Below, in pieces: positions 22,601-33,309 of a stretch of 64,000 nt of DNA. The translations under genes were made by a program, and so were the position numbers. The DNA lies in contig CM074764.1 of NCBI GenBank assembly GCA_037355855.1, positions 2,542,001 to 2,606,000 of the forward strand, given 5' to 3'. The notes under the pieces were generated by a model. That model did not search any database and was not told where the DNA came from. It worked only from the letters and a program-made list of their open reading frames with translations. Source of the stretch: Pseudo-nitzschia pungens. Its lineage: Eukaryota > Bacillariophyta > Bacillariophyceae > Bacillariales > Bacillariaceae. The stretch's first letter is position 1, and the number at the start of each line of letters is the position of its first letter.

Positions 22601-24188
22601 CACCGTCGAAGGTCTGAAGGCCGAAGGATTCAGCAAGATCACGACGCACATGATCTTTGACGTGAAGTTGGGGTCTCTCACAAGAAAAGCACGGCTTGTC
22701 GCCGATGGCCACAAGGTACAAGCCACAGCTAAGGAACATACCTTCAGCAGTGTTCCAAGCAGAGATTCAGTCCGTATCTTCTTCCTGTTGGCAGCGCTGA
22801 ACAATTTGGATGTGCTGTCTGCGGACATACAGAACGCATATCTTACAGCGCCGATCAAGAAGAAGTACTATTTAGTTGCACGGGCTGAAGATGGTTTTCC
22901 CCCGCACTTGGCAGGACAGGTATGTAAGATCGTTCGAGCACTGTATGGACTTCCTGTTGCAGGCGCGTCGTTCCGATCCTATTTGACCAAGCACCTACGA
23001 ACGCTAGGATATCAACCCTGTAAAGCTGATCCTGACGTTCATATGCGAGTGGAGACACGAAAAGACGGCTCTAGGTACTGGGCCTACCTGATTGCATACG
23101 TCGACGATATTATCTGTTGCAGCGAGGACCCTCGACGACAGTTGGAAAGTATCGAACAGCGCTTCACGCTGAAGGACGGGACTATAGAAGTTCCAACCTT
23201 GTATCTGGGCGCTGATGTCAATCTGCACGTGGTCGAAGACGATCCAATTCCCAAGTGGGCGATGTCCTCCGAGAAATATGCCAAGAAAGCCATCGATGCA
23301 GTGGAAAAGGAGCTTGGCACCGAGCAATATGGTTACAAGCACCTTCCGAACAAGGTGTCTACCCCGTTGACATCCGATTATCGTCCAGAAGTTGATGTAA
23401 CCACCGAGCTGGATCCAAGCAAGCAGAACTACTACCAGGGATTGATTGGTGTCTTGAGGTGGTTGTGCGAACTTGGGAGACTGGATTTGGTCATGCCTGT
23501 ATCCCTTATGTCTAGGTATCTTGCGCAAGCAAGAACAGGGCATTTGAACCAAGTATTTCACATGTTTGCCTACCTCAAGGCACATGCCCGATCCAAGTTG
23601 GTGTTTGATGAGACCCGGCCTGAAGTGGATGAGTCCAGATTCCCCAACTGCGACTGGAGCGAGTTTTATCCTGATGCCAAGGAAGTTTTGCCACCGGATG
23701 CTCCTGAACCGCTTGGAAAAGCAGTTATTATGAGCTGTTTTGTTGACGCTGATCATGCCGGATGCAAAGCAACAAGAAGATCCCATACCGGAATCATCAT
23801 CTTTGTAAACAGAGCCCCTATCCTGTGGTTCAGCAAAAGGCAAACCACTGTTGAGACCTCAACCTTTGGTTCTGAGATAGTGGCATTGCGGATTGCCATT
23901 GAACTGATTGAGGGTCTCAGGTACAAGCTCCGGATGATGGGTGTCCCTATTGAAGGTCCTACCAATGTGTACTGTGACAACGAGTCTGTCGTTAAGAACA
24001 CCACCAGACCAGAGAGTCCATGTAACAAGAAGCACAACAGTGTTGCCTACCACAAGGCGCGCGAGTCTATTGCTGCTGGGACAATTCGCATTGCAAAGGA
24101 GCCTGGTGAGACCAACATTGCTGATTTATTCACCAAGCTATTGAATGGTCCAGCTTTGAAAGAACACTGCACTCGATGCATGTGGTAA
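19677..24188 (+). CDS. pol: Copia-2 pol: protease, integrase, RT, RNase H
   Basis: The first ATG is at 19677 (1503 aa), but the frame is open back to the gag stop, so the natural product may be a Gag-Pol fusion. Order is that of Copia: aspartic protease with LDSHADTT near residues 16-23, integrase with D504 (SDGAREQ) and E544 (NRAEL), RT with the YVDD box at residues 1141-1144, and RNase H (FVDADHAG, SEIVALR, YCDNESVV) to the C-terminus. Between integrase and RT, near residues 858-880, is GWRLLVSWKDGTESWCKLSDL, which resembles a chromodomain. The D-E spacing of 39 is a little longer than the usual 35. The frame has no break. The diatom CoDi elements are the closest relatives I can name, from family knowledge only. 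Confidence 0.93.
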   Translation: MDLPRARPSPEGQCELDSHADTTAAGSNMILLEDQVVSHVDVHPFSPELEPIKNIPIGTCVTAYTDTNGKVWLIYFHEALYFGDKLSHSLICPNQIRDCHPNRVSEAPRQYDEQSSHSIHIDNTDPEDPHAGHTLDIKLLLDGVVSYFPSRKPTKHEMATCDHVVATRDFPWDPKSKKFEQAEEAIDGSHPLNPTLSVLRAGTPHASAPTTKQSKRSKTNKRKLEPVETRSNFSPHLYDDPLRSDELILPQHDCYEKYKLRSLQQLCTRRDLTPCAIASDSRLDARLSSFFHSGDSLKTCGDDDVDEDAAVPSLTINALHTPLYERAYTDGRERFELDPRCRDSRVCLSSVYKHVRWDDDEVEPVDPELDTIARRAKWGPTIDTERYCKIDSDRLSKIWDVSPRKAADTLRVTTQKGFRNPMHPLVRRLPTQSFRNKRIAAGKWYTDTWMAKVPSIMRQDSAAQVFSNGKGYDEFIPIQGKKQAYEGLKIFIHDVGIPEHLISDGAREQGAPGTYKTPWNKVISKNHIHQTFIQPRCPFQNRAELSIGHISRSIRKKTARKRSPKRLWAFCGELVAAIRQRTASSDPTMMGRTPFEIVHGYMPDISLYQAHEWYDFVYWVDLSDGTEKLGRWLGPCGDRFGGGDCHWILNEAAMPISTNTVRAVTEEEWRSHDVKRYMDSFDQAVESKIGDKVEDNDAKFQATYPDPPAELFEGHQERWELAEPEASIPDIDDLIPDGDDYDEYIGNNVMIQKGDERLRCVVKNRSADLNGNPIGKRNDNPILDTRMYDLQFPDGSVEQYTANIVAESMYSEIDDDGRMFSLLDEIIDHEKDGSAVRKQDATITNKYGRKVPRPTTKGWRLLVSWKDGTESWCKLSDLKESFPVQTAEYAVSAKISDQPAFRWWIHHVLRRKKRILKATKRNKYWDRTHKFGVELPHSIPEALAIDRKTGTDYWEKAIAKEMRNNEMAFEFDSSYTVEGLKAEGFSKITTHMIFDVKLGSLTRKARLVADGHKVQATAKEHTFSSVPSRDSVRIFFLLAALNNLDVLSADIQNAYLTAPIKKKYYLVARAEDGFPPHLAGQVCKIVRALYGLPVAGASFRSYLTKHLRTLGYQPCKADPDVHMRVETRKDGSRYWAYLIAYVDDIICCSEDPRRQLESIEQRFTLKDGTIEVPTLYLGADVNLHVVEDDPIPKWAMSSEKYAKKAIDAVEKELGTEQYGYKHLPNKVSTPLTSDYRPEVDVTTELDPSKQNYYQGLIGVLRWLCELGRLDLVMPVSLMSRYLAQARTGHLNQVFHMFAYLKAHARSKLVFDETRPEVDESRFPNCDWSEFYPDAKEVLPPDAPEPLGKAVIMSCFVDADHAGCKATRRSHTGIIIFVNRAPILWFSKRQTTVETSTFGSEIVALRIAIELIEGLRYKLRMMGVPIEGPTNVYCDNESVVKNTTRPESPCNKKHNSVAYHKARESIAAGTIRIAKEPGETNIADLFTKLLNGPALKEHCTRCMW

Positions 24189-24810
24189 ATTGCTCTAGCT
24201 GCATTATTTGGGGTACCTTTGGTCCCTGACAAGCAGCCCGGACGCAGCAAATCTTCGAACGCAGCAGATTTCGATTTCGATTTCGATTTCGATTTCGATA
24301 TGCAATCCTTTTCGGACGCGACCTCGAATTGTCCGTACGATTAATGATTCCGATTTCGGTTTCGGAAGCAACGAGCTTTTTCGGACGCCGCAATCTTTCG
24401 AACGCAACGATCTCGACTTCGATTCCGATTGGATCTTATCTTATGTTATATGTTATCTGTTGGGAGTCTCCGGTACACCGGTTCCGGGGACTATAAACTT
24501 GAAAGACAATAGGCTGATTGATCTGTCCTTGTATGTGTCAAGGAATCGGACCAAGGGCAAAACGTCCTGTGGTCCAACCCCCTTTTTTTTGAACTACGAA
24601 TCAGCCGGGCCTCTGATAGAAGAACTGCAATATTTGGTGCAGTTTGATCCCTGACAAGTCATATGGAAGCATCCCTGAATTCTGTTATGATCCATCCAAG
24701 TGTCCTGGTACAACAAGCAAGAGTATTGGTGTCCCCCTGGGAGTATCTGTTTCCGGGGACTGGCATAGTTGCTTGCTCAGTACAGGAATACTAGCATGAA
24801 TCACGGGGAC
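24189..24810 (+). other. Copia-2 3' untranslated region
   Basis: This noncoding segment is homologous to 292-857 of Copia-1. It contains a short microsatellite of TCGATT-like units (about 24268-24299), the hairpin CCGG-TACA-CCGG near 24471-24482, and the candidate polypurine tract CACGGGGAC just before the 3' LTR. No protein-coding gene is supported here. Confidence 0.75.
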
Positions 24811-25755
24811 TATGAAGATATTCAAGGTGGTGCTATGATCTGTGCTAGCAAGGCTCCTGTGTAGGAGAGTGTACTGAGGCTACAGGCAGCAGCCTCCAGT
24901 AACTGACTAACAGGTGCTGAGCTGAGTGCTAGGGCTGTGTGCTAATTGGTAGCATACAGGCTTAGCAACAGGCTTAGCAACAGGCTTAGCAACAGGCTTA
25001 GCAACAGGCTTAGCAACAGGCTTAGCAACAGACCTATCCTGGTTTAGTATGGATGCTAGCAGAATTACTAGGGTCGCCGCGTACGATTTGTACCAATCGT
25101 ACGTACCCCGAGTAAAGCACCTTTTTATGGTGTAGCTAAATGCTACAGGGTTAGGGTTGCTAAGGCTACGAGATACTGAAGATGCTACCTACCATGATAC
25201 CAATGCTAAGATATGATGCTACCGCCGGGGTCGGGTCATTGGTGTACAATATGTACCATGACCGCATACCCGGCCCAAACAGTTACCCAACGCGTTAGCA
25301 AGCAAGCAAGCACACGATTGAATTAAGCGGAGCTTAATTAAGCTACGCTACTCCGCTACGCTACCCGTAGAATACAGTACCAGAGCTACAGAGCTCTGTT
25401 ATTACACGAGTTAGCGAGTTAGCGAATCGATGTCACGATATGATACAGAGCTGAGCGCTTTGGCTCAGCTCCCTTTTATTCACTCTTTCTTTTATGCTCT
25501 AAAATAAACACACCTATCATGCCCTCCTTTCGATCGATTCCGATGTACCTCTAGGGAAGTGCTTTGTATTGCTTGAGCGTATGCAATAGACCTTGAACAG
25601 TCCACTGTAGACTCACGATTTGCCAGGACTTTATGTATTATCGTTGTTAAGGCTTTTGCCCTATTTTAGTACACAGTACAAGATGTTCATCTACAAGCCG
25701 ACTAAGTTCTACGATTAAGTTTCCCGAAGACCGCTGACGAGCGGATATCAACACA
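24811..25755 (+). repeat. Copia-2 3' LTR
   Basis: This is the 945-bp partner of 15790-16734, with the same length and no difference seen by eye. It is followed by CCAGG, giving the CCAG/ACCAG target duplication with 15785-15789. Confidence 0.93.
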
Positions 25756-26530
25756 CCAGGGAAATTGTAGTCTTGAAAACAAGGGGCTGTAGTAGCTGTA
25801 GTCTTGGAAACAAGAGTGCAAGAAGTAGTAGGTACTTAGGGATCGGTTGGTCTTGTAGGGGGAGCCTTAAGCGGAAATACTTAGGGACTGGGGGGCTTGG
25901 CTAGGAAACAGGGTAGCTCTTAAGTGATTGACACTATTAAGAGCAGGGGGCAATTGGCTTGAAAATAAAGGGGAACTGGAAGATATGCTTGCACGAACTT
26001 GCAGATACTTAGGGATCAGCAAGTAGGAACCTTCTAGAAGGGGGGTGTATATGTGTTCAATCTTGAAGAATGTAGAACGTTAAGTGGGTTCGACCTTGAA
26101 GAATGTAGAACGTTAAGTGGGTATCACTTATGGGGCTTGAAAGACTGTATAGCGTTAAATAATAAGGTAGCTTGAAAACAGATCGAAAAACAAACCGAGC
26201 TCGGAGACAAAGCGAAAGAAAACAGAATCAGCTGTAGAAATTAGTACTGCAATTGCTGTAGAAAATGATGTGTCCTTGTTTGCTTGTTGCTGCCGAAGCG
26301 ATCGACCGGCAGGGAGACAAGCAACCAAAGCAACCAAAGGAAGCAAGAAGCAGCCAAACCAATAGCAGAATCGAATAGGCGAGGTCTCTGTTAGTAGGTG
26401 TAGTGCTTGGTTTTGTTGTAGGAGCTTTAGAAGTGAGTGAGATATCAAAGGGGAAAGTTGTGTAGAAATCTACGTGTTTTAAGTACTGGAACATCGGAAC
26501 GTCGGACAAAATCGCGCGTCGCAAAATTGT
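25756..26530 (-). other. LINE-A 5' end and outer 5' UTR
   Basis: On the minus strand this begins with ACAATTTTGCGACGCGCG at 26530 and matches LINE-C 43273-44070. It includes the 5'-terminal hairpin, the TACGTAGATTTCTACACAA-like block (here ACACGTAGATTTCTACACAA), a stretch with CGATCGACCGG near 26300, and several TTAAGTG/CACTTAA inverted repeats. The last base (26530) abuts the right copy of the 18-bp TSD, so the 5' end is complete. Confidence 0.9.
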
Positions 26531-27636
26531 TCTTGACCCAAGCCCCAAAGCCGCTAAGTACAGCTCGCTTAAGGCTCTACCATCTACATATACCTCTCAG
26601 GTGCACTGTATAAATGTCATCTGTTTTCAAGTCTACTGCCCTGATGGACCGTAAGTGTTTTCGCTTATGGTCCTACTGTTTTCTTTCCCAAGCCCCAAAG
26701 CCACTAAGTACAGCTTGCTTAAGGCTCTCCTACCTACATAACCCTCTCAGATGCACACTTCAACTGTCATCTGTTTTCAAGTCTACTGCCCTGCTGGACC
26801 ATAATTGTTTTCGATTATGGACCTACTGTTTTTCTGACCCAAGCCCCAAAGCTGCTAAGTACATGTTACTTAACGCTCCACCACCAACACATACCCCTCC
26901 AGTTCACAGTACAGCTTAGACCTGTTTTCAAGCCTACAGCCCTGATGGTCCATAAGTGTTTTCACTTAGAGCCCACGTTTCCAAGCTACTACAGGAGAGC
27001 AAGTTCAAGTTCGAACAGAAGGCCAGCTGTTACGAATTTGAACTTGGTAGTAGGCTCCACTGCCTCTACGTGTTTCCTACTACGAAGTTCGAACAGAAGG
27101 ACAGCTGTTACGAATTTGGTAGTAGGCTCCGTACTATATGTACCATACAGTGGTAAGGAATGTGTTTGGGGCACTCGCATTACTGATGCTGCAATACAGC
27201 ATGCAGAGACCAGTTTCGCTTGCGTCAGCTGACCACTTGCATTACTGATACTATGTATCTGAGGAAGGGTTTTGCTTGTGTTAGCTGACCACTTCTAGCG
27301 TTACTGATGCTGTACAGCAGCATTCAAGAAACAGTTTTGCTTGTGTTTTTCCCTTTCATATTCTTGTTACCCGTCTCTTGTACGCTCTGCAACAGCAGTG
27401 TCTGTTGTGCTCTGGACTGGTTTGTTTTTTCCTGATTGTTTCCAAGGTTTGTTTGCAAAATCGTCGTTTTTACAACTTGGAGCATAAACTCTCTTTGATT
27501 GAGGCGACGCGTCGTTCTACAACTTGGGGCCTAACCTCTCTTCGATTGAGGCGACGATAAAGTCTGGTTACAGACTGAGTAGCTTTTAACCACCTTTGGT
27601 GGATTTTCCTACTTAAATAAGTATATTATTATTATT
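26531..27636 (+). mobile_element. N1 (right part) with 3' end and ATT tail
   Basis: N1 resumes after LINE-A with the repeated 18 bp and continues through two more 150-bp units. It then has a region with repeated TTCGAACAGAAGGACAGCTG-type blocks and a 3' end related to the L 3' UTR. The terminal part holds hairpins GTCTG-GTTA-CAGAC (27562-27575) and CCACC-TTT-GGTGG (27590-27602), then ACTTAAATAAGT and ATT repeats. Net N1 length without LINE-A is about 2.0 kb. No ORF with a known domain is present. Confidence 0.88.
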
Positions 27637-28480
27637 ATTAGTGCCCCTTGTTTTCAAGACTACAGTTTCTCTGGCCCCTAAGTGTTCGCGAGGTCCCTGA
27701 TTCCTAAGTGTTTTCGCTATTAAGCAACCCCAACTTGAACTTCAAGTCCGATACTGTTTTCAAGACACAAGCCTCTCCCTAGTCCCTAGGCCTTTCTACT
27801 AAAGCCCCTGTTTTCAAGCAAGCAGCTTCCCTGGTCCCTAAGTGTCTCGCTCAAGGTACCTGTTTTCAAGCCAATTCTCCTGGATACTGTTTCTACCCTT
27901 AATCACTCCCCTTGTTTCCAAGCAGGCAGCTTCCCTGGTCCCTAAGTGTCACGGTCAAGGTCCCTGTTTTCAAGCTAATTGCCCCTGGATACTGTTTCCA
28001 CTTATAAGTACTCGCGAGTCTGAACTTCAAGTTCCCTCCTGAGCCTTTTAAGTGTGCCCTGCCATTGATATCCCCTGGTCCCTAAGTGTCCCTACTAAAG
28101 CCCCTGTTTTCAAGCAAGAAGCCTCCCTGGTCCCTAAGTGTCTCGCTCAAGGTCCCTGTTTTCAAGCCAATTGCCCCTGGATACTGTTTCCACTTCCCCC
28201 CCTACGTAAATTCTACAGGGCCAAAAGTAGTACTTCTATCCATTTGCCCGCAACTCCTGACAGAACTACCAGAATTTTCCCTGTAGAATCACACGTTTCT
28301 ACACGATTTGCAGTGGTCTACTGGAGTTCCTAAATTCTGTAACTCCAGAGCACCTCTGTGGGTTTTGACCTTGACTCTTCCGGTAGTGCTCCAGTCTTTT
28401 CTTTTGGTTCCCCTGGAGTTTTTCCTTGTCCAGCCCAACGTTGGACCTGTTGTTGCTGCTGTACCCTGCTTCCCAGCCTA
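27637..28480 (+). other. LINE-B 5' UTR, second segment
   Basis: LINE-B continues directly after the N1 tail with the duplicated target GTGCCCCTTGTTTT. The segment matches LINE-C 44050-45000. It repeats a block of the type CCCTGTTTTCAAGC...CTGGTCCCTAAGTGT several times. It contains CTATTAAGC/CTCTTAAGC variants of the small stem-loops. Compared with LINE-C it lacks a segment of about 300 bp (44521-44819). No gene is present. Confidence 0.83.
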
Positions 28481-30140
28481 CAACCTATCAACCTATCACC
28501 TGGCATTTCTGCACCCAAGCGGCGTTTCTATTGTTGCTTCTGCACTCAACTGGTGTTTCTACTGCCCCGGCTTTTGCTATCACCTGGCACGTCTACATGC
28601 ACAGCGGCGTTTCTGTTGTTGTTTCTGCACTCCACTGGAGGTTTTCCGCTGTTGCTTCTGCTTTCAACTGGTGCTTCTACTGCCCCAGCTTCTGTCATCA
28701 TCAGGCATTTCTGCACCCAAGTGGTGTTTCTGTTGTTGCTTCTGCCTTCACCTGGTGCTTCTACTGCCCCGGCTTTTGCTATCACCTGGCACCTCCACAT
28801 CCAACGCGGCGTTTCTGTTGCTGCTCCTGCACTCCACTGGAGGTTTTCTGCTGTTGATTTGCCCTCAACCGGTGCTTCTCCTGCCCCGGCATTTGTCATC
28901 ACCTGGCACGTCTACATCCAAGCGGCGTGTCTGTTGCTGCTTCTGCTCTCAACTGGTGCTTCTACTGCCCCGGCTTTTGTTATCACCTGGCACATCTACA
29001 TCCAACACGGCGTTTCTGTTGCTGCTCCTGCACTCCACTGGAGGTTTTCTGCTGTTGATTTGCCCTCAACCGGTGCTTCTCCTGCCCCGGCATTTGTCAT
29101 CACCTGGCACGTCTACATCCAAGCGGCGTGTCTGTTGCTGCTTCTGCTCTCACCTGGTGTTTCTACTGCCCCGGCTTTTGTTATCACCCGGCACCTCTAC
29201 ATCCCAAGCGGTGTTACTTTTGTTGCTCCTGCACTCCCCTGGAGTTTTTCTGCTGTTGATTTGCCCTCAACCGGTGCTTCTCCTGCCCCGGCTTTTGTCA
29301 TCACCTGGCACTTCTACATTCAAGCGCGGCGTTTCTGTTGTCGCTCCTGTACTCCACTGGGGGTTTTCTGCTGTTGATTTGCCCTCAACCGGTGCTTCTC
29401 CTGCCCCGGCTTTTGTCATCACCTGGCACTTCTACATTCAAGCGTGGCGTTTCTGTTGTCGCTCCTGTACTCCACTGGGGGTTTTCTGCTGTTGATTTGC
29501 CCTCAACCGGTGCTTCTCCTGCCCCGGCCCTTGTCATCCCCTGGCACTTCTACATCCAAGCGACGTGTCTGTTGCTGCTCCTGCACCCAACTGGTTGCTT
29601 TTCTGCCGTGGCTTTTCAGCATCCACGTGGCGTTTCTGTGGTTTCTTCTGCCCCCAACTGGTGCTTCTACTGCCCGGCCTTTGCTATCACCTGGCACTTC
29701 TACATCCAGAGCGGCATTTCTGTTGTCGCTTCTGCTTTCCACTGGAGGTTTTCTGCTGTTGATTTGCCCCCAACCGGTGCTTCTCCTGCCCCGGCCCTTG
29801 TCATCCCCTGGCACTTCTACATCCAAGCGGCGTGTCTGTTGTTGCTCCTGCCCCCAGTTGGTTGCTTTTCTGCTTTGGCTTTTCAACATCCCAGTGGCGT
29901 TTTTGTGGTTTCTTCTGCCCCCAACTGGTGCTTCTACTGCCCCGGCCTTTGCTATCACCTGGCACCTCTACATCCAGAGCGGCGTTTTCTGGTGTTGCTT
30001 CTGCACTCCACTGGAGGTTATCTGCTGTTGAATTGCCCTCAACCGGTGCTTCTCCTGCCCCGGCATCTGTCATCACCTGGCACTTCTACATCCAAGCGGC
30101 GTGTCTGTTGTTGCTCCTGCCCCCAGTTGGTGTCTCTGCA
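28481..30140 (+). repeat. LINE-B 5' UTR tandem array
   Basis: About 1.65 kb of tandem units lie upstream of ORF1, of the same family as 12730-15070 in LINE-A but on the plus strand. Units carry CCGGTGCTTCTCCTGCCCCGG and CACCTGGCAC. The array is shorter than in LINE-A, and LINE-C keeps only one unit (about 45005-45090). Long frames open through it (for example 28308-29495 and 29338-30168) are repetitive and overlap in different phases, so I do not call them genes. Confidence 0.85.
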
Positions 30141-30164
30141 ATCAGCTGCTCCCATTCTGGTACA

Positions 30165-33100
30165 ATGACTCCCCCTCCTAATAAGGGGTGGCCCACCTCC
30201 CAAGCTGCTTCCCGGAAGAAAAGATCTTCCACGCCATCTTCTTCTGCTAGGTCTGCCTCTGGGTCTCGGTCTAGCAAGCGTCCCTATGTGCAACAGACCC
30301 CTCCAAGACATTCTAGTGCCAACTCTGCTCTCACCACTCCTTCTCCTGCTCTTGCTACTAGATCATCCTCTTCATCGGCCTCCTCAGCCTCTTCATCCTC
30401 TATGCATGGGTCTTCTGTTGACGATATGTCTTCCTCTTCTTCTGTGTCCTCATCTGCAAGTGTGCTTTCTGATGTTGATATGCTTGGCACTGAATCTGCT
30501 CCAGGGGATTCCTTGCAGCCTTCTTCTCTGTCAGCAGCTTCTCAGTTAGGCTCCCAGAAGTCAGGCTCTCAGCCGTCAGGTACTCTGACAGGCTCTCAGC
30601 TGTCAGGTACTCTGCCGTCAGACCCCCAGCTGACAGGCTCCCAGTCTTCAGGCTCCCAGTCTTCAGGCTCCCAGTCTTCAGGCTCCCAGCAGCCAGGCTC
30701 CCAGCAGCCAGGATCCAAGCAGGCAGGCTCCCAGCTGCCAGGCCAACAGCCGTCTGGACACACACCAATGGGTTCTGTGACCTCAGGCAAGGTCCCTGCT
30801 TCATCTATCCTCAAGCAATCTACTCTTGCCTTTTCCTCTGCCCAGAAGTCTGATCCCTCTCAGCCGAAAGCACGCCAATCCCAACGCAAGGAGGCTCTGG
30901 CTGCTGCAAACAGGGCTCATTCTGATTCCTTCTTCTGGTGTTTTTATGGTAAGGGTCCCTGTTCTGGCAGGTCTCCCATACCTTCTGCAATTCATGCCTT
31001 TCGCAAATCTCCAACAGGTTCTCGCTTATGGGCTGGGTGTCCAAGCCCTACACACTTCTTCAGCAAGAAGGAGGGCAAAGACACGAAATCTATCCATGAT
31101 ATTTGCCAGACTGCCATCCCTCCTGTTTATGCTCAGGCTTTTCCGGACAATCCTGATTGGCGCACTGCCTCTGTAGGTTCCTTGGCTTCCCTTGCCTCTG
31201 CTTGCTTTCAAGGCTCTGCCCCAGCCTGGACCAAGCAACCCTCTGGCCAGGCTCTGAAGAAATGTCTTATTGGTTTGGTCAAGATGTCTCCTGAGTGTTT
31301 TGACGACTTGTATTGTGAGGGCAACCTTCTGCCCAGCACTGAAGGAAAAGTTTGGTTGGCAGCCAACCAGGTGCTTGGCTCCCACTGGCATTTCAAGAAG
31401 AGACCTCCTACACCTGCGCCATCTGCGGCTGATGATGCTTCCACTTCCAAATCAGTGTCTTTTCTTCCTGGTGTTGGTGGTGCTACTGTCTTGTCCTCTT
31501 CTGCTGGGCATTTCCTCCAACGCCGAGGGGTTTGCTCAAGTGATTCCCGGGCTCCTGTGGATGTCACTGCTGGCACCAAGTGTTCTCATAGTTCTTTTGT
31601 CACTCTGTCCCTTCCAAGGTTGATGTCTCAACGCCCTGGGGAACTGTATGATGAACTGCTCAAGTCTCTCAAGGAAGCTTTGGATCTCCTTTGGACTGTT
31701 GACAAGCGCCTGGTGTTGTATGTTTTTCCCTCAAGAGCCCGGCTCAACCCCAAGGCCAAGCCTGTTACCAAGCTTTGGACTACACTTCCTGACAGGAAAA
31801 CATTGGAATTGCATGTTGCTCAGCTCTGGCTTCGCAGCAGAACTGCTCCTCACCTACGGTTCTTTGTGGGGCATAGTGTTTCCCTGGAGACTCTATTGTC
31901 TGTCCCCTTGCTCCAGAGACTCAGAGACCGTGACATGGACTTGAAGTTTGACCACATTCAGGCCCCAGTTATTGTCACCTGTGGCTTTCTCCTTGGGTCC
32001 TACATGCAGAGTTTTGATCTTGACCACTACAACGAATTGCTTCAGACTCATCCCAGGTTTCAGGCATGTCCTATTGCTGTTATCAGGAAGAGTATCAGCC
32101 TGGACAACTCCAGAACTACTGATCCCCATCCGGTTCTGGCAGCTCATGTTTTATGTGATGCTACCAAGCGCGCTCAAACTGTTAAGCTCCTCAAAGCCCA
32201 GTTCAATCATTGAAAGCCTTCAGACATTGCCTCTCTCCCTGATGGTAAATTCTACAAGTTCATTGAGACAGCTACCAATCCTTCTGACAGACCCCTTCCC
32301 CCTTCCAAGCTCAAGACTGTTCGCCAAGCTAAGCACCGCCAAGCCAAATTTATTGAGAGCCATGAAACTGCTCCTGTTTTGGGGGTAGTTGATCTTGATC
32401 TTCCTGTTGATTTGGGCCAAGGGCTGGGTTTGAAGACACTGCGCAGCGTGCTTATGGGCATCAGAACCCGTGACAATTGGTCATGGCCTCTCTTTCTTTC
32501 TGTTGATACCAGACCGGGGCGAGATCCTTGCTTTGTACAATATCACTACCAAGGCTGAAGCCATGGCCATGCTGTCTTTCCTGCCTATTTTTCTGGAGGC
32601 TCAGTATGGTTCTTGTGTTAGACAATGGTTCTCTTCTGAGTGCTTGACTGAAATGGAGGCTTACCATTGGGATGCTGCTGCCAATTGTGTTGTGGAAACT
32701 GCACCTGTTGCAGATCCATTGCAGGATGCCTCACTTCCATTCTTTGGAGACGGTGATGCCAGAGATTGGGAGCTTGTGGATGATGACTTGTCAGTTGACC
32801 TTGCCCCAGACCTCACTTTTGATCTGGATTTGCACTTCAACCTCCAAGCTCGTTCTGACAGTGGTGGTGGTGGATTTGATGATTCCCAATCCATGGATAC
32901 CTTAGCTACTGGCACTTCAAACCTCACTGCTGTCCAGGCTGCATCTCCTGCAGGTGATGTTTCTCCTGGGGGTGATCCTCCCGGTACTGCCAAGGCTGGT
33001 GCCCCCCCTGGTGCCTCTCCTGATGTCCCACCTGCAGTTCCTGATCCTCCCAATACTGCCATGGCTGGTGCCTCCCCTGTGGCCTCTCCTGCTGTCTCAA

Positions 33101-33309
33101 CTGACGTTTCTGCTGCCCTGCCTTCTGGTTTGCCTGGTGGTGAGGAAGATGCAGCCTCTGCTTTGAGGGTTGGAGTTGCTGCTATTGCGTTCTCCTCCAG
33201 CCATGATGCTAGTGTCAGTGATTTGAGCCATGCCAATGTCTCCACCAAATCAGCTCTGGCATCTTTTTCTACCGTGCGACAGACTCGGTTTCCTTCTGAT
33301 CATGGTTAG
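30165..33309 (+). pseudogene. LINE-B ORF1 (nonsense codon and frameshift)
   Basis: This starts at ATG 30165 (MTPPPNKGWPTSQAASRKKR) and ends at TAG 33307-33309. The N-terminal part is Ser-rich with tandem GSQSS/GSQQP repeats (about 30620-30740). The C-terminal two thirds match LINE-C ORF1. Two breaks are visible: TGA at 32211-32213 where LINE-C has TGC, and a net 5-bp loss near 32510 that shifts the frame. The reading frame after the loss runs to the normal stop. The protein's role is unknown; ORF1 proteins of LINEs usually bind element RNA. Confidence 0.88.

Larger units (their letters stand above)
15790..25755 (+). mobile_element. Copia-2, complete Copia LTR retrotransposon
   Basis: This is a full element of 9966 bp: LTR, leader, gag, pol, 3' UTR, LTR. 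The two LTRs are each 945 bp and I found no difference by eye. The flanks give a CCAG duplication (15786-15789 and 25756-25759), or ACCAG if the last LTR base is counted as target. Removing the element restores the LINE 5' UTR sequence GGGACCAGGGAAATTG, matching LINE-C near 44070 on the opposite strand. All ORFs are open except for one TGA between gag and pol. This is a young, possibly active copy lying inside LINE-A. Confidence 0.95.
3390..26530 (-). mobile_element. LINE-A, full-length L-family LINE (interrupted by Copia-2)
   Basis: On the minus strand this element runs from the ACAATTTTGCG 5' end at 26530 to an ATT-repeat tail at 3390. In order it holds a hairpin-rich 5' UTR, a long tandem array, ORF1 (from 12719), ORF2 (from 9532) and a 3' UTR of about 300 bp. 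Copia-2 (15790-25755) is inserted in the 5' UTR. Without Copia-2 the element is about 13.2 kb, longer than LINE-C (10.9 kb) because its tandem array is much larger. Both ORFs carry inactivating mutations. The 18-bp TSD shows it landed in N1. Confidence 0.93.

Noticed and set aside
24268..24299. TCGATT-like microsatellite
   Set aside because: Short simple repeat in a noncoding part of Copia-2; nothing more can be said.
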